Shown here piece by piece: positions 1 to 5,387 of a stretch of DNA of 9,087 nucleotides. The DNA comes from Spartobacteria bacterium (GTDB lineage: Bacteria; Verrucomicrobiota; Verrucomicrobiia; Chthoniobacterales; Chthoniobacteraceae). The stretch is taken from positions 1 to 9,087 of the forward strand of contig JANXZI010000478.1 of the NCBI GenBank assembly GCA_025355595.1. The letters are read 5' to 3'. Numbering within the stretch: the stretch's first letter is position 1; each line of letters begins with the position of its first letter. Below the pieces are notes generated by a model, which saw nothing but the letters and a program-made list of their open reading frames with translations, searched no databases and was not told the DNA's origin. The position numbers and the translations under genes are program-made.

Positions 1-2
1 GG

Positions 3-668
3 GAAAATATCGCCTCACGTGCTTGGGACAAAGTCGGCCTGCAAACCGCCCTCACGCTGGGCTGCGCGTGGTTCGTCTCCGTTCCGCAGGCCGACATCGG
101 CCTGTGGTCGCTCGATTTCTATAAGGCCGGCATCCGCGCCACCGACGGCGCTGACTCCGCCCTCGCCCATGCAAAACACGCTAGCGACGCGAAGGACGAA
201 CGGCAGTCCGCCCTCCTCATCGCCGCGAGCAGCGCCTACCTCGCCAACGCGCAGCGGAACCTCGAGACCGCCTTCGCGTACGTCTCCAGCAATGCCGAGA
301 TCACCTTCGCGCTCGGCAACGTATGGTTCCACCGGCACGACCTCGCCCGCGCGAAAGCCTGCTACAGCGAAGCGCTCCGCCTCACCCTCCAGACCAGCCG
401 CCCGCACGACGGCGCGCTGCGGAACATGGGCATCATCGCCATTGAGGAAAAGCGCTGGAGCGACGCGGAAAATTTCCTCACCGCCGCCCTGAAAGTCGAA
501 CCCGATTCGGCAAAGACCTATTTCCTCATCGCTCGCGCCCGGCGCGAATCCGGCAACCTCCCCGGCGCACTCGCGGCCATCGAGGAAGCCATCCGACTCG
601 ACGGAAAGACCCCTGAATTCCAAAAATTCCGCGACGAACTCCGCCAGCCCGCGCCTATCTCGAAATAG
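3..668 (+). CDS. TPR-repeat protein, C-terminal part (5' end outside window)
   Basis: This reading frame is open from the left edge to a TAG at 666-668, giving 221 residues of a protein whose start is outside the window. The last half shows three tetratricopeptide-like helical hairpins at about residues 97-130, 140-172 and 173-206 of the visible part. Recognisable TPR signatures include ALGNVWFHRHDLARAKACY, MGIIAIEEKRWSDAENFL and ARARRESGNLPGALAAIEEA. The first 90 residues are Ala-rich and helical, with a weakly hydrophobic patch (TALTLGCAWFVSV) that may or may not be membrane-associated. TPR arrays are protein-protein interaction scaffolds, so no specific function can be assigned. The gene converges with aroB, leaving 33 bp between the two stop codons, and I see no terminator hairpin there. 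An internal ATG at 426 is only a mid-repeat methionine. Family assignment is good; the role is unknown. Confidence 0.8.
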   Translation, partial: ENIASRAWDKVGLQTALTLGCAWFVSVPQADIGLWSLDFYKAGIRATDGADSALAHAKHASDAKDERQSALLIAASSAYLANAQRNLETAFAYVSSNAEITFALGNVWFHRHDLARAKACYSEALRLTLQTSRPHDGALRNMGIIAIEEKRWSDAENFLTAALKVEPDSAKTYFLIARARRESGNLPGALAAIEEAIRLDGKTPEFQKFRDELRQPAPISK

Positions 669-701
669 TTCCGAGACGCGATGCTGATGGAAGAGAGCGC
701 G

Positions 702-1814
702 TCAGACGAGCACGCTGCGCACGCAATCATGCACGAGCGCCCAGTCCACATTCTCGCGCGGGGACCACGAGCCGATGCCGGTCGGCAGGACAAAGAGATT
801 TTTCCCGTCGCGGAATTTCTTGTCGAGTTGCAGCGCGCGCACGATGCGGTCGAAAAGCCCCGGCGCGTCCTTGTGCGTGAAAGGGAGCCCCCCACGCGTG
901 AGCAGGGCGGTGAGGCGCTTTTGGAAATCAACGTCCACCGTACCGAGGCTCACCGCCATGCGCGTCGCCGCAATCATGCCGATCGAGATCGCCTCGCCGT
1001 GCGTGAGCGCGTAGTCGGCGGAAAGTTCGAGCGCGTGGCCGATGGTGTGGCCGAAGTTGAGCACATTGCGGATGCCGAGTTGGTCGAGTTCGTCCTGCTC
1101 GACGACACCGGCTTTCAGGCGGACACACTGCGCGACGATTTCCGTCAGCGTCGCCGGATCGAGGGCCAGCATTTTTTCCAGCGCGCCGGCTTCGAGGCTG
1201 GCGAAGAGTTCCGCGGAGCAGACCGCGCCGTATTTGATCACCTCGGCCATGCCGCTGCGGATCTCGCGCGGGCCGAGCGTGCGCAACGCATCGAGATCGC
1301 AGACCACGAGCCGCGGCTGGCTGAATGCGCCCATGATGTTTTTCACGCCGCCGAAATTAACGGCGACCTTCCCGCCCACGCTCGAATCGACTGCCGCGAG
1401 CAGCGTCGTCGGGATTTGCACAAAAGGCACGCCGCGCCGGAAGACCGCGGCCGCGAATCCGCCGAGGTCGCCGACGACACCGCCGCCGAGCAGCACCACG
1501 AGGGGCGCGGTGGCCGCCTCGGGAAATGCGCCGAGCAATGCGGCGCAGGCCTGCGTGAATTCGTCCCAAGTCTTCCCCGCCTCGCCCGCCGTGATATCGT
1601 GCCGGACGATCTTCGCAAAGCCCGCGCCCTCCAGCGAGGCGCGCACTTTTTCAAAGTAATGCGTGCCGACGTGCGGGTCGGTGATCACGAATGCACCCGT
1701 CTGTGTGAGCCCCTCCGCGCGCAGTGTCCCGCCGAGGCGGTCGAGCAGCCCGGTGCCGATGAGCACGGAGTAGCTGCGCGGGCCGAGGTTCACTGCGATG
1801 CGGGTTTCGCTCAT
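702..1814 (-). CDS. aroB: 3-dehydroquinate synthase
   Basis: A 370-residue cytoplasmic enzyme of the shikimate pathway, converting DAHP to 3-dehydroquinate with NAD+ and a divalent metal (Zn or Co). The length is normal for AroB. Diagnostic segments visible are the NAD-binding glycine-rich stretch GGGVVGDLGGF at 110-120, the following QIPTTLLAAVDSSVGGK (133-149), GMAEVIKYG (188-196), NFGHTIGHALE (253-263) and THGE (271-274). By family knowledge the metal ligands correspond to Glu191, His256 and His272, and all are present. The ATG at 1814 was chosen because the family N-terminus (MSETRIAVNLG) begins there and a GAAGG precedes it. The frame stays open for 80 more codons upstream, but those overlap the 3' end of the preceding pilin gene and look like non-coding shadow. 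The gene is last in the minus-strand series, 52 bp after the second PilX-like gene, so it may be co-transcribed or may have its own promoter in that gap. It appears intact and functional. Confidence 0.97.
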   Translation of the reverse strand: MSETRIAVNLGPRSYSVLIGTGLLDRLGGTLRAEGLTQTGAFVITDPHVGTHYFEKVRASLEGAGFAKIVRHDITAGEAGKTWDEFTQACAALLGAFPEAATAPLVVLLGGGVVGDLGGFAAAVFRRGVPFVQIPTTLLAAVDSSVGGKVAVNFGGVKNIMGAFSQPRLVVCDLDALRTLGPREIRSGMAEVIKYGAVCSAELFASLEAGALEKMLALDPATLTEIVAQCVRLKAGVVEQDELDQLGIRNVLNFGHTIGHALELSADYALTHGEAISIGMIAATRMAVSLGTVDVDFQKRLTALLTRGGLPFTHKDAPGLFDRIVRALQLDKKFRDGKNLFVLPTGIGSWSPRENVDWALVHDCVRSVLV

Positions 1815-1831
1815 CCCGCCTTCGATGCCCG

Positions 1832-1845
1832 AGCAGGCGCCTGCT
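1832..1845. repeat. 14-bp perfect palindrome between pilX-like gene and aroB
   Basis: AGCAGGCGCCTGCT is its own reverse complement and sits 17 bp upstream of the aroB start codon, inside the 52-bp gap after the PilX-like gene. It has no spacer and no following T-run, so it is not a typical terminator. As RNA it could form only a five-pair stem with a four-base loop. It may be a dimeric regulator site or chance in GC-rich DNA; the sequence alone cannot decide. Confidence 0.3.
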
Positions 1846-1866
1846 GACAAGACCAAGGGCACGCGA

Positions 1867-3390
1867 TCAGAGATCGATGCGGGTATCCTCGAAATTACTC
1901 GCCACGTCCCAACCCGCGATGAGCCCGCTTTTGCCGAGCGCTTCATCGTAGTGAAAACCGCCATTACCGCCGCCGCTGATGCTGAAACTTTTGACGACGA
2001 ATGCACCGGTGGTGTCCACGGTGCCATTGAGGGACGCCGTGTAGTTGGGCGCATTCAAAGCGAGAACCTGCGTGGCGTTGCCCGACGCGCTGAAGCTGGC
2101 ATTCGCGGCGGTGGAGACGCCATAGACGGTCAAGTTGGCGGCCACCCGACTGCTGCTTGCGTTCGCGTTAATCTCACCGTTGCCGAAATCGATGTCCCCG
2201 TTCACCCAGATGCTCGCATAGACGTTTGGCGGAATGGTAATGCCTGCGCTGCCTCCATTCCCAGTGCTGAGGCTGCCGGTAACGATGATCTCAATATACC
2301 CGGTGACGCCAGCAGCAGGGGCGGTGACATTGAAGCTTCCGAGGTTCCCCGCGATGGCGTAACGGGTGGGCGCAGCCTTGGGCCCTGTGACGTAAACGCC
2401 GGGGGCCGCGCCCTGATAAGTCCACCAAGCCCAGGAGGGCGCAGTGGGCGTGATAATGTCTTCATTAAAATCCGACGTGATGCGGGTCTGATCCATGCCG
2501 CTGCTGCCGGAGACATTTTCAAACGCGGTCGTGGAGGGATCATCGCCGCCATTGGTCTGCACATTCCCGAGCACGACGGCTCCATTGCCGGAAATCAGAG
2601 GACCATAAGGCGTGGAAACAGGATTGGTCTGCGCGCTGGCGATGCTGCCATTGGCTTGCACCTTTGCACTACCGGAGCCGGGATAGATGCCGCCGGCGAT
2701 TGTGCCGGTATTGGACTTGGTCGTGTCCTGTGAATCAAAGCTATCCACTCTCCAGTTGGAGCTATTACCCAAGTTCAGACTAGTCACGGTGACGATGGCC
2801 CGGCTGAAGGTATAGCGCGGGCGGGCGATAATCTCGACCGTACGGGTGACATTCGGATCCGCCCCGCCGGTGCCATTCTTCGCATTGAGCTTCATGCGGC
2901 GTAATTGGAGGTCACGGCTGTCTGAGCTGACTAATTTTCCCGGCAAGTCCGCCCGGGCAGTGGAGCGGATGCGGAACCATGGGTTCAGCGTGGGCACGGT
3001 GCCAAAGTTTTCCCTGGCATAGACATCGGCCGTGATTCGCGTGACACGGACATTGCTTTGTCCGCCGAGGACGGGGAGTTGGGAACTATCGAGGGCGCGC
3101 TCGCCATTGACGGTATAAGACCCGTTGGTATAAGACCAACTATTGGTCGTCCACGGATACGAATTCGGATCGGTCGTAGTTCCTGCCCAGATATTAAGCT
3201 GACGCAAGGCATAGTCTGCGCCAGCCTCCGCGCCATGGAGCGCCTCGTGCCAGGCGGCACCTTGATAGCCGCCGCGGAACTTTGGAATCAGATTTTGGTA
3301 ATAGGAGACGATGCTCAGCGCAAGAATGCCGACAAGGATCATCGTCATGAGCAACACACTGCCGCGGCGGGAATGAGGATGGTTTTTCAT
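1867..3390 (-). CDS. Large PilX/GspK-like minor pseudopilin, distal cassette
   Basis: A 507-residue protein with a short basic leader (MKNHPHSRRG, 1-10) followed by a hydrophobic helix at about 11-31. This matches a type III (prepilin) signal with Gly10 as the -1 residue, but position +5 is Met instead of the usual Glu. The segment AEAGADYAL (54-62) just after the helix is typical of PilX-type N-terminal domains. The rest is Gly/Ser/Thr/Asn-rich and probably all-beta; it contains no cysteine at all, an AWW motif near 321-323 and a C-terminal FHYDEALGK (479-487). Similar large proteins are, from memory, common beside pilin genes in Verrucomicrobiota and Planctomycetota. A missing Glu5 with a big globular domain is characteristic of GspK/PilX subunits thought to sit at the filament tip. 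The ATG lies 3 bp after the stop of the PilW-like gene, and only a weak AGAAGAG precedes it, suggesting translational coupling. The exact function is unproven. Confidence 0.75.
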   Translation of the reverse strand: MKNHPHSRRGSVLLMTMILVGILALSIVSYYQNLIPKFRGGYQGAAWHEALHGAEAGADYALRQLNIWAGTTTDPNSYPWTTNSWSYTNGSYTVNGERALDSSQLPVLGGQSNVRVTRITADVYARENFGTVPTLNPWFRIRSTARADLPGKLVSSDSRDLQLRRMKLNAKNGTGGADPNVTRTVEIIARPRYTFSRAIVTVTSLNLGNSSNWRVDSFDSQDTTKSNTGTIAGGIYPGSGSAKVQANGSIASAQTNPVSTPYGPLISGNGAVVLGNVQTNGGDDPSTTAFENVSGSSGMDQTRITSDFNEDIITPTAPSWAWWTYQGAAPGVYVTGPKAAPTRYAIAGNLGSFNVTAPAAGVTGYIEIIVTGSLSTGNGGSAGITIPPNVYASIWVNGDIDFGNGEINANASSSRVAANLTVYGVSTAANASFSASGNATQVLALNAPNYTASLNGTVDTTGAFVVKSFSISGGGNGGFHYDEALGKSGLIAGWDVASNFEDTRIDL

Positions 3391-3393
3391 GGT

Positions 3394-4206
3394 TTAGTCT
3401 CTTCTAGGATTGCGCGCACTGACTTCGAGGACCCCGTTGGTGGCGGCCGATGTTGCGCCCGACCGGCGATAGGTGGGTGTGAAGGAGGATTGGAGCTGGA
3501 AGACGAGCCCATTGTTGCGTGCGCTGATGAGGAGTGTCGTGGTGGAGAGATTATCCTGGATGCGCTCCGCAATTTCCACGACCGAACTCGCGGTGCTGGA
3601 ACCGGAGGGATACTCCGCGCGGAAGTAACACATTGTCGGATCGCTGAGCGAACGCACCGCACGGTAGTAGCGCACCTGAATCTCCCCGGTGCCGGCAGTG
3701 GAAGGAGCAAAGCGGGTGACGCGCTTTGTGCCAACCACCGTCTGTGCATCCACCCACGGGACGACACCATTGAGCAGAGGATTGGCGCTGCCATTATAGG
3801 TTGCGTTGGTGTTGAGCGTAGTCCGCGGGTAGCGCGATGTCTTAAACGTGGATCCTCTTAGGTTGTCGGGAGTGTTCGATCCGTAATAGTCCGGGATGCC
3901 AAGGACAAGAATGGTCGTTTCCGTGATGCTGTAGTCAGTGCTTCCACTATTCTTAAGAATGGTGGAGGTCCCGCCGCTGAGGATGCTGACGCGCACCGCC
4001 CGGCGCAAATCAGCGGCGACATAGTCCATAAGACGATTTTCATTCGCGATGCCGATGATGTAGCGTTCCGTGGCGGAGAGACTTCTCGTGATTCCCACTC
4101 CTGCATAGGTAAAAATGCCGAGAACAATAACGCCCACTGTCATGGCGAACATAGTCTCCACGAGCGTAATGCCACGCTGGAATCGCCGGTTGCACCACGC
4201 GGTCAT
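3394..4206 (-). CDS. PilW/GspJ-like minor prepilin, distal cassette
   Basis: A 270-residue prepilin-type protein. The leader MTAWCNRRFQRG (1-12) is followed by ITLVETMFAMTVGVIVLG, so cleavage is predicted after Gly12, with Glu17 at +5. The +1 residue is Ile rather than the more usual Phe or Met. After the transmembrane helix, NRLMDYVAADLRRAV (57-71) matches the PilW/GspJ pattern of an amphipathic helix with a conserved Asp-Leu-Arg. The globular part is Ser/Thr-rich with scattered tyrosines. A TTG at 4212 is possible as a start, but it lies only 3 nt from a strong AAAGGAGG, while the ATG at 4206 lies 9 nt from GGAGG and is preferred. The upstream PilV-like stop codon is only 2 bp before this ATG. 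Such proteins would be anchored in the inner membrane before assembly and incorporated as minor subunits of a type IV pilus or pseudopilus. Confidence 0.82.
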   Translation of the reverse strand: MTAWCNRRFQRGITLVETMFAMTVGVIVLGIFTYAGVGITRSLSATERYIIGIANENRLMDYVAADLRRAVRVSILSGGTSTILKNSGSTDYSITETTILVLGIPDYYGSNTPDNLRGSTFKTSRYPRTTLNTNATYNGSANPLLNGVVPWVDAQTVVGTKRVTRFAPSTAGTGEIQVRYYRAVRSLSDPTMCYFRAEYPSGSSTASSVVEIAERIQDNLSTTTLLISARNNGLVFQLQSSFTPTYRRSGATSAATNGVLEVSARNPRRD

Positions 4207-4208
4207 AC

Positions 4209-4709
4209 TCAAAGGCCTCCTTTGGAAATAATGGTGGAAAGCTGCCGTGTGCGCTGAAGATTACCAATGCCCGTCCAGGTCGCGCTTACTGTTACTTTCA
4301 CGCACGACGAGGCGGCGAGACTGACTCCGTTATTGGTCAAAGTGCCGCCCGGCGTGCGAACAACTGTCAGCACACTTCCGCTGGGATAACCCGAGACCGT
4401 GTAAGTCTCGGTCACATTGCTGAAATTCGCCGCCGCCCCGGTCGGCGCGGCGACGACGGAAGCGATGCCGGCGGCCGTGGTGATATTGCTCCACGGCGGC
4501 GCATAGCGCAAAGCCTCGATGCGCTGCTGGAGCAGCTCACTGGCAGAGACGACCTCCTTGCCCATGCGCAACACCCGCGCGGCCTGCTGCGTCGAGGCAT
4601 AGAACCCGCCGAGTGCAATCACGGCCACGGTGGCCGCGACCATCGTTTCGGCAAAGGCAAAGCCCGCCCTTGCCCGCCGTTTTTTAAATTGGAAACCGAG
4701 TTGCGCCAT
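4209..4709 (-). CDS. PilV/GspI-like minor prepilin, distal cassette
   Basis: A 166-residue prepilin-type protein. The basic leader MAQLGFQFKKRRARAG (1-16) precedes FAFAETMVAATVAVIALGG, giving predicted cleavage after Gly16, Phe at +1 and Glu21 at +5. A helix with LLQQRIEALRYAPPW (59-73) follows, resembling the PilV/GspI family region where small subunits carry an LLxxRxE-type segment. The C-terminus (VKVTVSATW and RTRQLSTIISKGGL) is a beta-strand ending often seen in small prepilins. The ATG at 4709 is chosen because GGGAG lies 4 nt upstream and it gives a normal leader; an in-frame ATG at 4748 has no ribosome-binding site. The gap of 78 bp to the upstream secreted-protein gene is the largest inside the series; I found AT-rich patches in it but no convincing promoter pair. 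The role is inferred as a minor subunit working with the PilW- and PilX-like proteins encoded next. Confidence 0.8.
   Translation of the reverse strand: MAQLGFQFKKRRARAGFAFAETMVAATVAVIALGGFYASTQQAARVLRMGKEVVSASELLQQRIEALRYAPPWSNITTAAGIASVVAAPTGAAANFSNVTETYTVSGYPSGSVLTVVRTPGGTLTNNGVSLAASSCVKVTVSATWTGIGNLQRTRQLSTIISKGGL
4216..4223 (-). promoter_or_regulatory. Strong Shine-Dalgarno inside the 3' end of the PilV-like gene
   Basis: On the minus strand AAAGGAGG occupies 4223 down to 4216. It is read as Lys-Gly-Gly at the end of the preceding PilV-like protein, whose TGA follows at 4211-4209. The 9-nt distance from GGAGG to the ATG at 4206 decides the start of the PilW-like gene over the TTG at 4212. 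It is the clearest ribosome-binding site in the pilin series. Confidence 0.7.
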
Positions 4710-4787
4710 GAGTCTCCCGGAATTATGAGCAGTCGGCGTGCCCCGCATTTGAATTAGCTTAAGGCGGGAGGGAAATCCCCACTCCGG

Positions 4788-5375
4788 TCATTTCTGATTT
4801 TCCCAGCGCCACGAAAATAAACTCCGGCGGACCGCGGGATAGAGCCGATCAAAATCCCCCATCCGCGTGGTCGTGGTAAAGCGGATCTCGCTCTCCGGGG
4901 CAAAGACGAAGACGACCCGTTTGCGGTAACGGGTGCCGCCCGCCGTGTAGGCGACGGTCGGGGCAAAGGTCGGGCAGTTCGCCACCGCACCGGGATTCGC
5001 CTCGTCGGCTTCTGCGACGAAGTCGGTGCAATCCTTCGGCACCGATGCTTTCAGCCACGCCCGGCAACGCTCGGCCGCTGCCGCGTCGAGAATGCGCGGG
5101 CCGGACGATTTTTCCGCGTCAATCGTGAGATCCGCGAGGGAGACGCCCGGCGCATGAAACCGCAGTGAGCGCTCGCCCTCCTCCGCCGTCCACGCCGCTG
5201 GCGGGCAATACACCACGCGCGCCGCCCCGTCCTTGAGCACGACTTCGATGCTCTTGAATCCGCCCTCGTTTTGCGAGGTGACGAATTCCGGGCTGAATTC
5301 CAAGGCCTGCGCGGAGAGTGCCGCGCCGAGCGCGGCTGTCAGGATTTTTTTCGCGGTGCGGGTTCGGCAGTTCAT
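4788..5375 (-). CDS. Secreted protein of unknown function between the two pilin cassettes
   Basis: A 195-residue protein I do not recognise. The N-terminus is a standard Sec-type signal peptide (basic MNCRTRTAKK, then ILTAALGAALSAQA), with likely cleavage after Ala24. It is not a prepilin leader and has no lipobox. The mature part is predominantly alternating polar/hydrophobic, consistent with beta strands, and has four cysteines (57, 104, 116, 134) that could form disulfides in the periplasm. The C-terminal RLYPAVRRSLFSWRW (177-191) ends with a Ser-Phe-x-Trp pattern that vaguely recalls proteins of the PsbP/Mog1-like fold; this is only a resemblance. It begins 12 bp after the stop of the first PilX-like gene and has no good Shine-Dalgarno, so it is probably translated by coupling within the same operon. 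By position (after V-W-X) it sits where PilY genes lie in Pseudomonas, but it is far too short to be PilY1. It may be a chaperone, tip component or exported cargo. Confidence 0.7.
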   Translation of the reverse strand: MNCRTRTAKKILTAALGAALSAQALEFSPEFVTSQNEGGFKSIEVVLKDGAARVVYCPPAAWTAEEGERSLRFHAPGVSLADLTIDAEKSSGPRILDAAAAERCRAWLKASVPKDCTDFVAEADEANPGAVANCPTFAPTVAYTAGGTRYRKRVVFVFAPESEIRFTTTTRMGDFDRLYPAVRRSLFSWRWENQK

Positions 5376-5387
5376 CCGGGGATTGGT

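Noticed and set aside
15..623. Minus-strand open frame opposite the TPR gene
   Set aside because: The plus strand gives clear TPR hairpins throughout; the minus frame is Gly/Glu/Ala-rich and featureless.
669..701. Possible bidirectional terminator between the TPR gene and aroB
   Set aside because: No stem longer than about four pairs and no T-run on either strand.
681..1847. Plus-strand open frame of 388 codons opposite aroB
   Set aside because: The minus strand encodes an intact AroB with all metal ligands; the plus frame is Arg/Ala/His/Glu-rich without motifs.
1815..2054. 80-codon N-terminal extension of aroB
   Set aside because: It overlaps the end of the PilX-like gene, reads as Ser/Arg/Pro-rich shadow sequence, and no AroB has such an extension; the family start is at 1814.
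3112..3138. 11-bp direct repeat GGTATAAGACC at 3112-3122 and 3128-3138
   Set aside because: It encodes a short repeated Ser-Tyr-Thr-containing peptide inside the second PilX-like protein and is explained by local coding repetition; there are only two copies.
4710..4787. Possible internal promoter ahead of the second cassette (CATAAT-like and TAATTC-like boxes on the minus strand)
   Set aside because: Neither box has a recognisable -35 at proper spacing, and the first would start transcription within the ribosome-binding site.
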